Positions 1 through 5,246 are shown, counted from the first letter of the stretch. The stretch is 5,291 nt of DNA from Treponema sp. (GCA_031255875.1 JAIRRR010000110.1:1-5291); one strand, 5' to 3'. Program-made: numbers and translations. The notes: generated by a model from the letters alone, not told the origin.

Positions 1-10
1 ACACGCGTTC

Positions 11-43
11 ACACTCTTTCCCTACACGACGCTCTTCCGATCT
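11..43 (+). other. Illumina TruSeq adapter contamination
   Basis: The bases match the standard Illumina read-1 adapter exactly, beginning ACACTCTTTCCC and ending GCTCTTCCGATCT. Positions 1-4 (ACAC) are also compatible with the end of the P5 sequence, and 5-10 (GCGTTC) with a short index, but that part is uncertain. The reverse strand translates to the tails 'GRASCRERV' and 'RKSVV', which are familiar artefacts in protein databases. This is a library or assembly artefact and marks a contig end. Genuine sequence starts at about 44. Confidence 0.97.
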
Positions 44-981
44 CGGTTCCCGCGCCAGCCCTGGAAGCGCCCGCCGCGCCGGAAGCCGCCGGGCCGGGCC
101 TGCGGGCGGCCGTGCTGAACGCGGGCCCCCGGTTGGGGGAACCCTTCGCGGTCGCCCTGGCCCTGCCGCCGGAACCGGGGCAGGACGCGGCGGCCCTGCC
201 CCGGGCGTTCCTCCTGGACAGCGCCGGGCGGCGGACGGCCCGGGCCTCCTTCTTCAGCCTTGGACTGGATGGCGCGGGATCGGCGATCCTGGCGGCGCTG
301 CTCGCGGTCCCTTCCACGATGAAAAGCGGGAGGGCGGCGGTCAGAATCGAGGGGCTGCCGCACCCCGGCCTCGAAGATATCCCCGTCACTGTGGAAGGGC
401 GGGAGTTCGTCTCCGAGACAATCGATCTGGACGATCTGAATACGGCGCTCCGTACCGAGCCGGACCCCCGGAAGACAAGAGAGGCGGAACAATTGCAGGC
501 GATCCTGAGGCGGGCCGGGACCCGGATATATGCGGAAGGGCCTTTTACCCCCCCGGTAGCCAGCACCCGCAGGACAAGTTTTTACGGAGACCGGCGCGTA
601 TACCGCTACGCGGACGGCTCGACGGATAATTCGATCCACGCGGGCGTGGATTACGGAATCCCGACGGGGACCAGGGTCAGCGCCTGCGCTCCGGGCAGGG
701 TGGTTTTGGCCCGCCCCCGCATAGTAACCGGCAATTCGGTCGTCATAGAGCATCTGCCCGGGGTCTATTCGCTCTACTACCATCTGGATTCCATCGCGGT
801 GCGCGAAGACGACCTGGTCATGGCCGGGACCGTCCTGGGGGAATCCGGGGCCACCGGCCTTGCCACAGGCCCCCATCTGCACTGGGAAATACGCATTGCC
901 GGGGAGAACGCGGACCCCGACGCCTGCATTGCCCGGCCATTGCTTGACAAAAATGAGATTTTCGCTAAACTATTTGAATAG
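44..981 (+). CDS. M23 family zinc endopeptidase, 5'-truncated
   Basis: This is a secreted or periplasmic peptidoglycan-type endopeptidase, partial at its N-terminus because the adapter junction cuts the gene. The frame is open from 46 to the TAG at 979-981, giving 311 codons. An internal GTG at 112 could start a shorter product, but the upstream frame is coding-like (Ala/Pro-rich), so I treat the true start as missing. Residues about 20-150 of the fragment look like a beta-rich N-terminal domain. The catalytic LytM domain occupies about 185-305. Its zinc motif H-A-G-V-D has His198 and Asp202, YYHLDS carries His246, and GPHLHWE carries His277 and His279. All expected metal and catalytic residues are present, so it should be active. 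The likely role is cell-wall remodelling or separation. The signal peptide cannot be judged. The next gene, rpsU, seems to have its own promoter within the end of this gene. Confidence 0.93.
944..971 (+). promoter_or_regulatory. Putative sigma70-type promoter for rpsU
   Basis: A perfect -35 box TTGACA (944-949) is followed after 16 nt by TAAACT (966-971), a 4/6 match to TATAAT. Both lie inside the last codons of the peptidase gene. The predicted start of transcription is near 978, about 60 nt before the rpsU start codon. The region is noticeably more AT-rich than the surrounding coding DNA. A weak 4-bp hairpin (984-995) before TTTT at 1000-1003 lies in the leader and could attenuate, but it is too short to call. 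Confidence 0.55.
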
Positions 982-1021
982 TCGCGCAGCCGCGCTCCCT
1001 TTTAATAACTTTACCGGCGGG

Positions 1022-1032
1022 AAAGGAGGTGA
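1022..1032 (+). promoter_or_regulatory. Strong Shine-Dalgarno that fixes the rpsU start
   Basis: AAAGGAGGTGA is an almost full anti-16S match. GGAGG (1025-1029) sits 8 nt before the TTG at 1038-1040, which is ideal spacing. The in-frame GTG at 1029 overlaps the Shine-Dalgarno itself and cannot be the start. Confidence 0.88.
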
Positions 1033-1037
1033 TTTGT

Positions 1038-1241
1038 TTGGCGCATATTATTATTGATGACAACGAGGTACTGGAAAAAGCCATTAAGCGGTTTAAGCGG
1101 ATGGTTGAAAAAGAAGGTATCATCCGGGAATACAAGAAACGGGAGTACTACGAAAAACCCTCCACGATTCTGAACAGGAAGAAGAAAGCCATCAAACGGA
1201 AGCTCCTCAAAAAGTCCCGGAAAGGCAGGGCCGACTACTAA
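1038..1241 (+). CDS. rpsU: Small ribosomal subunit protein bS21
   Basis: This is a 67-residue basic protein of the 30S subunit, which sits near the 3' end of 16S rRNA and assists initiation on mRNA. The sequence from the TTG start begins [10 protein letters not shown] and carries the family hallmarks: a helix around residues 12-30 ([15 protein letters not shown]), then [13 protein letters not shown], then a very basic tail (residues 48-64, [16 protein letters not shown]). The length matches the usual 60-70 residues. The TTG start was chosen because of the Shine-Dalgarno 8 nt upstream and the canonical MAxIxxxD N-terminus. The gene lies 56 nt after the peptidase gene and has its own likely promoter. 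It converges on the nik operon, whose stop codon lies 10 nt beyond. A hairpin overlaps its stop codon. Confidence 0.95.
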   Translation: MAHIIIDDNEVLEKAIKRFKRMVEKEGIIREYKKREYYEKPSTILNRKKKAIKRKLLKKSRKGRADY

Positions 1242-1259
1242 CAGTCGGCGGTCAATTTT
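1230..1259 (+). terminator. Weak hairpin between convergent rpsU and nikO
   Basis: GCCGACT (1230-1236) pairs perfectly with AGTCGGC (1243-1249) across a 6-nt loop. On the plus strand a short TTTT (1256-1259) follows after a 6-nt gap. On the minus strand the hairpin begins 2 nt after the nikO stop but has no T-tract. The stem includes the rpsU stop codon region. It is plausibly a weak two-way terminator or a collision barrier, but it is not canonical. Confidence 0.4.
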
Positions 1260-1983
1260 CCCGGCGGCCCGAAAGGCCCAGGGGCAGTTCCAGGCCTATG
1301 CTCCGTAAAAAGGCCTCGTCCCGGAGCAGATCCCCCGCCTTGCCCCGGGCCGCAACCCTTCCCCGGCAGAGAAACAGCGCGTCCCCCCCGAGTTCCAGCA
1401 TCATATCAAGGTCGTGCCCGGCGATAACGGCGGCGCAGTCCAGGTTTTTGAGCAGGGCGATGATATTCCTGCGGGCCCGGGGGTCGAGGGCGGCGGTAGG
1501 CTCGTCCAGGAGCAGTATCTCCGGCTTCAGAATCAGGGCCGAGGCGATGGCGGCCCGCTGCTTTTCCCCGCCCGAAAGTTTGTACGGGGGCCGGTCCGCC
1601 AGGTGTTCCGCCCCCACCGCCCTGAGCGTTTCCAGGGCCAGCTCCCGGCCCTCCTCCGCGCTTACCCCCCGGTGCATCACGGCGAAAGCCGTATCCTCCC
1701 AGACCGTGGGCATGAAAAGCTGGTTGTCCGGGTCCTGGAATACCATGCCCGTCTTCCGCCGCGTCCCGGCATTTTTCGCGGAAACCCGTTCGCCGTTTAC
1801 CAGAATTTCCCCGGAAGAGGGTTTCATGCAGCCCGCGATAAGTTCCAGAAGCGTCGATTTCCCCGAGCCGTTGGCCCCGGCAACGCAGAGCCGGCCGCCG
1901 CTTTCCAGGCAAAAATCGATGCCCCGGAGGACCGGGGCGTCTTCGTAGCGGTACGAAAGCCCCCTCACCCTTAGAAGTTCCAT
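1252..1983 (-). CDS. nikO: ECF nickel/cobalt transporter ATPase NikO (CbiO-like)
   Basis: This is the cytoplasmic ATPase of an ECF-type metal importer and powers uptake by driving NikQ and NikM. At 243 residues it is slightly short for CbiO-type subunits but has every catalytic element. Walker A is GANGSGKST (36-44). The Q-loop FQDPDNQLF (82-90, Gln83) is typical of ECF and CbiO ATPases. The signature is LSGGEKQR (136-143), Walker B is ILLLDEP (156-162), the D-loop is ALDP (165-168) and the switch His is 190. Only one ATPase is encoded here, so it probably works as a homodimer. It is the last gene of the operon, and its ATG lies inside nikQ (13-nt overlap). A weak GGGGA lies 5 nt upstream, which suggests translational coupling. 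Metal choice cannot be read from this subunit; nickel is inferred from the neighbours. Confidence 0.94.
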   Translation of the reverse strand: MELLRVRGLSYRYEDAPVLRGIDFCLESGGRLCVAGANGSGKSTLLELIAGCMKPSSGEILVNGERVSAKNAGTRRKTGMVFQDPDNQLFMPTVWEDTAFAVMHRGVSAEEGRELALETLRAVGAEHLADRPPYKLSGGEKQRAAIASALILKPEILLLDEPTAALDPRARRNIIALLKNLDCAAVIAGHDLDMMLELGGDALFLCRGRVAARGKAGDLLRDEAFLRSIGLELPLGLSGRREN

Positions 1984-2822
1984 ATTTTCCCCGGCAGGAT
2001 GCCCCTGAAAAGGCCCCTGGAAAAAAAGCCGCCGAAAAAGCCGTCCGGGACCAGGAGGCAGGCCGAGAGGAGGGCGGCCCCGCCGAGAAAGAGCAGGTCC
2101 CTCGGCTTCAGGGCGAAGGCCCTGGTCAGCGGGAGGCCGCCGTCAAAGCCCCGGCTTTGCAGGGCCCTGCCTATCTTCCGGGAACGCAGGAGGGCGCTCG
2201 CAAGGGCTGTCCCGAAAACCGCAGTGTAGGACCGCCACCGGCCCAGGGTTCCCTGCCGGGGCTGCCTGAGTCGCAGGGAAAGGATCGCGGCAAAAACCCG
2301 CTGGTGCATGACGAAGATGTACCGGTAGCTCAGGAGGAAGAGGGCCACAAGTTTCGCGGGAAAACGGAGTTTCAAGAGGGCGTTCGCAAGGCCGCCTATG
2401 CCCAGGGGGACGATCAGGGCCATGTAGACCAGGGCCGCGGCGTTGATCCGCAGGGTGTAGAGCAGCGCGGCTTTCAGGGCGGCCTCAAGGCCGGCGTTGC
2501 CCGGCGCAAAGCCGCCGGAAACCAGGGCGCTCCGGGCAGCGCTGCCGGAAGCCAGGGCGGCGAAAAGCCGCTCCCCCAGGACGCCGAGGGGCAGGGCGAT
2601 CCAGAGAAAGAGGGAGAAAAGATTAACCGGGACGAGCCGCCTCAGGACCCGGGGCGCGTCCCTTGCCATAAGCGCGGTCGCGCCTACAATAAGGCCGGCC
2701 AGAACAGCGGGGCGGGAAACATTCACAGCCGACAGGATCAGGCACGCCCCCGCCCCTATGCGGCAGCGGGGGTCGATAGCCCTCAAAGCGTCGTTTTTAA
2801 ATTCCAGCCTGTCCAGGTACAT
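1971..2822 (-). CDS. nikQ: ECF transporter transmembrane protein NikQ (CbiQ/EcfT)
   Basis: This is the integral membrane coupling protein that links ATP hydrolysis by NikO to substrate release by NikM. It has 283 residues, with hydrophobic segments at about 24-52, 64-83, 115-142, 154-172, 199-212 and 243-258. The family's conserved coupling motif is clear: RALQSRGFDG at 219-228 on a cytoplasmic helix, preceded by RSRKIG. The upstream arginine-rich SLRLRQPR (182-189) probably corresponds to the first coupling motif, in a divergent form. The N-terminal DRLEFKNDALRAIDPRCRI fits the CbiQ pattern of a short leader ending in a D-P-R turn before the first membrane helix. The ATG overlaps the end of nikM by 26 nt and has no convincing Shine-Dalgarno, which points to coupled translation. 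Confidence 0.92.
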   Translation of the reverse strand: MYLDRLEFKNDALRAIDPRCRIGAGACLILSAVNVSRPAVLAGLIVGATALMARDAPRVLRRLVPVNLFSLFLWIALPLGVLGERLFAALASGSAARSALVSGGFAPGNAGLEAALKAALLYTLRINAAALVYMALIVPLGIGGLANALLKLRFPAKLVALFLLSYRYIFVMHQRVFAAILSLRLRQPRQGTLGRWRSYTAVFGTALASALLRSRKIGRALQSRGFDGGLPLTRAFALKPRDLLFLGGAALLSACLLVPDGFFGGFFSRGLFRGILPGKIWNF

Positions 2823-3450
2823 AGCCGGGCAGCAGGCGCTGCAAGAAAAGCACGCAGAGGGCGGTGATTACCCCCTCCGCCGCGGCCAGCGGCAGATTAG
2901 CCGCGAACATAAGGGCCGCCGTGGGGAACAGATCCCTGGAACTCAGGAAAAGGGAAAGGGTAACCAGGAAAGTCCCGGTTATCACCGCCGTAAAGCCGCA
3001 GGCAAAGGCGGCGGCAGATTTTACCCCGGCCGCGAGCGCCCGCCTTGGCTGAAGCGCCCGCCCCGGCCGGCGGCCCTTTCCCCCCGGAAAGAGCCGCCAT
3101 ATCCCAAAGGCAGAAACAGCGGCCGTCCCCATAACAACAGTATTTACCCCAAGGGAGAGGAGCCCTCCAAACTGAAAAAGCATACTCTGGAGCAGCAGCG
3201 CGATAAAAAGCGCAGGCACCGCGCTCCAGCCCAGCAGAATACCCGCAAGCCCCAGCATGGTCAGGTGAATGCTCGAAGGGCCCAGGGGGACATGGACCAG
3301 CGAGGCGAGGAAGAGAACGGCGGAAACCAGGGCTGTTTCCGGCAATTTCAGGGCCGTCGTTTTCTTTAAGCCCACGCCTATGCCGGCAATAGCCGCAGCC
3401 CATCCGGCGGCAATAACCGGTGCCGAAAGGACCCCTTCACTGATATGCAC
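2797..3450 (-). CDS. nikM: Nickel-binding membrane component NikM (CbiM family)
   Basis: This is the integral membrane S-component that binds the metal ion. The GTG at 3450-3448 gives 217 residues beginning M-H-I-S-E-G-V-L. In the known NikM/CbiM mechanism the N-terminal amine and His2 are direct metal ligands, so this start is functionally required; the reading frame opens 17 codons earlier but that start would bury His2. An AAAAGGAG Shine-Dalgarno 5 nt upstream agrees. A further likely ligand is His62 in GPSSIHLT. The family block LFQFGGLLSLGVNT lies at 91-104, and the C-terminal block is NLPLAAAEGVITA. Several membrane helices are evident. There is no separate or fused NikN; NikK and NikL appear to take its place. 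It overlaps nikL by 14 nt and nikQ by 26 nt. Confidence 0.92.
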   Translation of the reverse strand: MHISEGVLSAPVIAAGWAAAIAGIGVGLKKTTALKLPETALVSAVLFLASLVHVPLGPSSIHLTMLGLAGILLGWSAVPALFIALLLQSMLFQFGGLLSLGVNTVVMGTAAVSAFGIWRLFPGGKGRRPGRALQPRRALAAGVKSAAAFACGFTAVITGTFLVTLSLFLSSRDLFPTAALMFAANLPLAAAEGVITALCVLFLQRLLPGYVPGQAGI

Positions 3451-3985
3451 GGGCGCTCCTTTTCTTTGGAAGCCTTGGCAGCACAAAGTTGTAAACCGCA
3501 AAGATGTTCAGGATAAGGCTTAGGCCCAGGATTATCCGCAAACCCAGGGGCGCGGAGCCGGAGGCGGACCCGGACCCGCTCGGGGCGGCTGCGGCGCTTT
3601 CCCCGGGAGCGCCGACGGTCAATGTTATTTCCCCTTTGTGGCCCATACCGTCTTCCGCAGTGATCCGCCATTCGCCTTCCTCGTCGGGGACAAAGCCGTA
3701 ATAGCCGCTCCGGTCGGTAATGCTCTGCAATGTTTCGGTATCGGGCCGGGAAGGCGCGTATACCCTGATCCGGGCGAATGACATGATCTCCCCCGTGCTG
3801 TAGGTAAAACGGACCGATTCCGCGCGGAAATCGGTCGCCCCGGTCGTAACGGCCGTTTCCACCCCGTGGGCCGCCAGGCCCGCCGGGAACAGCAGGGCCG
3901 CCGCCATCCCCGACGCCAGAAGAATCCGCCGTTTCACGGCCCGGGTTCCGCGCCTTCCGGCAACCGGCCTTTTCACCGGATTCAC
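3437..3985 (-). CDS. nikL: Nickel transporter accessory protein NikL-like
   Basis: This is an extracytoplasmic, membrane-anchored accessory subunit of NikKLMQO-type importers. Those systems use NikL and NikK where others use NikN. From the GTG at 3985 it has 182 residues, in order: a basic stretch, a signal-like hydrophobic segment (21-39), an exported beta-rich domain (about 40-125), a Gly/Ser/Ala/Pro linker (126-146) and a C-terminal membrane helix (147-169) followed by a basic cytoplasmic tail. The domain contains DRSGYYGFVPDEEGEW and DGMGHKGE (His116). Signal cleavage before His40 (LAA/HGVE) would expose an N-terminal histidine. The start is uncertain: GTG at 3985 overlaps the nikK stop as GTGA with no Shine-Dalgarno, while an internal GTG at 3937 would give a more usual signal peptide (M-K-R-R-I-L-L). 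The family assignment rests on architecture and neighbours. Confidence 0.8.
   Translation of the reverse strand: MNPVKRPVAGRRGTRAVKRRILLASGMAAALLFPAGLAAHGVETAVTTGATDFRAESVRFTYSTGEIMSFARIRVYAPSRPDTETLQSITDRSGYYGFVPDEEGEWRITAEDGMGHKGEITLTVGAPGESAAAAPSGSGSASGSAPLGLRIILGLSLILNIFAVYNFVLPRLPKKRSARAYQ
3456..3463 (-). promoter_or_regulatory. Shine-Dalgarno deciding the nikM start
   Basis: On the minus strand AAAAGGAG lies 5 nt before GTG at 3450-3448, inside the end of nikL. It supports the Met-His N-terminus needed for metal binding, rather than the upstream in-frame ATG at 3501. Confidence 0.75.
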
Positions 3986-4779
3986 CGGACGACAAACACC
4001 GCTATAGCGGAATTGTTGTCTTCGTCGGTGCCGGGCCGGGCGGACCTGCGGGTATCGCTGATCCGGACTATCCAGATGCCGGGGCTGGTGATCCTGAACT
4101 GGACCTCCCCCCTCGTATCGGTCTTGGCGGTCTGGGCGTAGGTATCCTGGGCTTTGTAGTTGTAATAATCCCAGGTCGCCGAAATGTCCGCGTGCGCCAG
4201 GGGCTGCCCGTTGAGCAAGACCCGGAACCTGGGCCGGAACCCGTTCCGGTACTGGGCCGGGTTCTCCAGGGGGATAATTTCCAGGGCATGGCCCAGGGGC
4301 CTGTTAAAGGAAGTATCCTGGGCGCCGGGGTTCAGGTACAGCTTCGAATATTTCGCGAAATAGCGGGCAGTCCCCACGGTTTTTCCGGGATTCGCCCGCT
4401 CGGCTTCGGCCCTCGTGCCGTCGGCGTAGCCCCCGTCGGTAAAGAGGCAGTAGAAGCCCCCCTTCCGGTTGCCCACCACGATAACCGGGGTATTGTCGGT
4501 CAGGCGGTACGCGGTTTCGTACCAGAGCCGGTCCGGATTCGCCTTCAGGGGAAGGTCGGCCCCTGTCCTGACGCCGTTTTTTACGACATAAACCTCGTTT
4601 ACCTCCGCAGGCTCAAGCTCCTCCCCCACGGTAAAATAGTGGGTGGACAGGGCGTTGATCTGCACCGTGTCCCCGGCGCGGTATTCCTTTGCCTCCTCGG
4701 GCATCACAAAGAACTCATGGGCAGGAAGGCCGGCGGCCAGCAGCGCGAGCGCGGCCCCCAGGATAGACAGTTTTTTCAT
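3982..4779 (-). CDS. nikK: Periplasmic nickel-uptake protein NikK (DUF4198 family)
   Basis: This is the first gene of the operon and encodes an exported metal-handling protein of the DUF4198 family. Such proteins accompany ECF nickel importers and are thought to collect or present the ion outside the membrane. It has 265 residues. The signal peptide is about 1-20 (MKK, a hydrophobic core, then LPA), with likely cleavage giving a mature protein that starts H-E-F-F-V-M-P, a family hallmark. Further family features are His47 in STHYF, the block GHALEIIPLENP (163-174), and a C-terminal Ig-like portion (about 180-265) with GQPLAHADI and a G-I-W-I-V-R-I strand. Candidate metal ligands are His21, His47, His164 and His196. 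The ATG at 4779 is preceded by AGGAG at 6-nt spacing. That Shine-Dalgarno can be paired in the leader. The stop overlaps nikL by 4 nt. Confidence 0.85.
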   Translation of the reverse strand: MKKLSILGAALALLAAGLPAHEFFVMPEEAKEYRAGDTVQINALSTHYFTVGEELEPAEVNEVYVVKNGVRTGADLPLKANPDRLWYETAYRLTDNTPVIVVGNRKGGFYCLFTDGGYADGTRAEAERANPGKTVGTARYFAKYSKLYLNPGAQDTSFNRPLGHALEIIPLENPAQYRNGFRPRFRVLLNGQPLAHADISATWDYYNYKAQDTYAQTAKTDTRGEVQFRITSPGIWIVRISDTRRSARPGTDEDNNSAIAVFVVR

Positions 4780-4945
4780 AACACACTCCTAATAAGATGT
4801 TTTTTAGGAGTTCATCTCCGGGCAGGGCCTGAGCCCCGTAATCCCTTCGGGGAATTGTTGCAGATAATTGGATATTCTCTTCTGGGAGGATCGTCCATTC
4901 GGCGGGCGATCCGAAGGCTGCGCGCCTTCCGCGCTTCGTGCGGGC
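4780..4945 (-). promoter_or_regulatory. Structured nik leader, candidate cis-regulatory RNA
   Basis: From the predicted transcription start near 4945, the leader folds almost throughout. In transcript order: CCGC/GCGG (4943-4940 with 4932-4929); GAAGGC/GCCTTC (4929-4924 with 4918-4913); immediately adjacent GGATCG/CGATCC with a 13-nt loop (4912-4907 with 4893-4888); an unpaired A-rich stretch; then TCCC/GGGA (4853-4850, 4845-4842) competing with CCCCG/CGGGG (4852-4848, 4838-4834); GGGC/GCCC (4836-4833, 4828-4825); and the switchable Shine-Dalgarno stem. I looked for the cobalamin, TPP, glycine, FMN and NiCo riboswitch signatures and saw no convincing match. The ligand is unknown; nickel or cobalt ion, or a cofactor, is only an inference from the downstream genes. 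Confidence 0.45.
4785..4811 (-). promoter_or_regulatory. Stem-loop sequestering the nikK Shine-Dalgarno
   Basis: On the minus strand ACTCCTAA (4811-4804) pairs perfectly with TTAGGAGT (4792-4785) across an 11-nt A-rich loop. The 3' arm contains the nikK Shine-Dalgarno AGGAG (4790-4786). An alternative stem, GGAG (4819-4816) with CTCC (4810-4807), uses the same anti-Shine-Dalgarno bases and would release it. This is the layout of a translational on/off switch. Confidence 0.6.
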
Positions 4946-4951
4946 AAGAAC

Positions 4952-4980
4952 ACCGTATCAAATATTCAAAATTTTGTCAA
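4952..4980 (-). promoter_or_regulatory. Promoter of the nikKLMQO operon
   Basis: On the minus strand a perfect TTGACA (4980-4975) is separated by 17 nt from TACGGT (4957-4952), which is preceded by TG as an extended -10 element (TGATACGGT). The spacer is AT-rich, unlike the GC-rich surroundings. A 10-bp palindrome CAAAATTTTG (4967-4976) overlaps the -35 edge and could be an operator. A second TTGACT hexamer lies 10 nt upstream (4990-4985). I see no good match to the NikR box (GTATGA with TCATAC). Confidence 0.62.
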
Positions 4981-5130
4981 GCAAAGTCAAAACAAATTTA
5001 TCGAAAAATGCCTGCGTTCCTTCCGGGGCAAACAGCCTTCCCGGCATTGCCGTCTCCGGGTTTTAACAGCCTCGTTTTTCTGTCGAATTTGGGCGCATCC
5101 GTCCGCCCTGCGCACCGTTACGCGGCCGGA
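4981..5130. other. Intergenic stretch with no gene supported
   Basis: Nothing convincing is coded here. It is AT-rich near 4981-5008, next to the nik promoter, then GC-rich. Minor features are a direct repeat AACAGCCT (5030-5037 and 5065-5072) and short inverted pairs CCCGG/CCGGG (5039-5043 with 5055-5059) and GCGCA/TGCGC (5093-5097 with 5109-5113). A plus-strand open frame from ATG 5008 runs off the right edge, but it lacks a Shine-Dalgarno and is almost free of acidic residues. Confidence 0.5.
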
Positions 5131-5146
5131 CCGGGCTATCCGCTCT

Positions 5147-5182
5147 TATGCATCCGGGCGGGAAAACCCGCCCGGATGCATA
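5147..5182. repeat. Perfect 16-bp palindromic hairpin with AAAA loop
   Basis: TATGCATCCGGGCGGG (5147-5162) and CCCGCCCGGATGCATA (5167-5182) are exact inverted repeats around AAAA. Neither side has a T-tract, so it is not an ordinary intrinsic terminator. It is flanked by nearly identical direct repeats, CCGCTCT (5140-5146) and CCGCTTCT (5183-5190). It may be a REP or MITE-like palindrome, or the variable stem of a structured RNA. Confidence 0.9.
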
Positions 5183-5198
5183 CCGCTTCTATCCCTTG

Positions 5199-5246
5199 CG
5201 CGGGGCTTTCCCCGCGTAAAGCCGCAGCCGTATTCTGTTCTGCGGC
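5199..5246. repeat. Two adjacent perfect stem-loops
   Basis: CGCGGGG (5199-5205) pairs with CCCCGCG (5210-5216) over a CTTT loop. GCCGCAG (5221-5227) pairs with CTGCGGC (5240-5246) over a 12-nt loop. A competing stem GGCTTT (5204-5209) with AAAGCC (5218-5223) would break both. Together with the palindrome at 5147-5182 this makes three strong stems within 100 nt at the window edge, consistent with a folded non-coding element or a 3' untranslated region. Confidence 0.7.

Noticed and set aside
9..882. Long minus-strand open frames opposite the peptidase gene
   Set aside because: They are shadows in GC-rich DNA, and their C-termini are translated adapter. The plus strand carries the full set of M23 zinc motifs.
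984..1003. Intrinsic terminator after the peptidase gene
   Set aside because: The stem is only 4 bp (GCGC/GCGC) with a gap before TTTT, too weak to call.
860..1057. Plus-strand open frame across the end of the peptidase gene into rpsU
   Set aside because: It is out of frame with both, and has no Shine-Dalgarno or recognisable motif.
1298..1974. Plus-strand frames of up to 216 codons opposite nikO
   Set aside because: They are antisense to a complete ABC ATPase with all catalytic motifs. They are rich in Arg, Ser and Pro, as GC-rich shadows are.
2157..3369. Plus-strand frames of 236 and 290 codons opposite nikQ and nikM
   Set aside because: Their composition is unnatural (Gly/Gln/Arg or Arg/Pro rich, no hydrophobic core), and they lie opposite well-recognised membrane proteins.
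3451..3501. Upstream in-frame ATG start for nikM
   Set aside because: It would add 17 residues in front of the Met-His N-terminus that binds the metal. The Shine-Dalgarno points to GTG at 3450.
3378..3995. Minus-strand 205-codon frame overlapping nikL
   Set aside because: It is out of frame with nikL and consists of Gly/Arg-rich low-complexity sequence. The nikL frame has a signal segment, a domain and a membrane anchor.
4780..4945. Known riboswitch in the nik leader (cobalamin, glycine, TPP, FMN, NiCo)
   Set aside because: A CCCCGAAGGG segment recalls part of the glycine class, but the other conserved blocks of each class are not visible.
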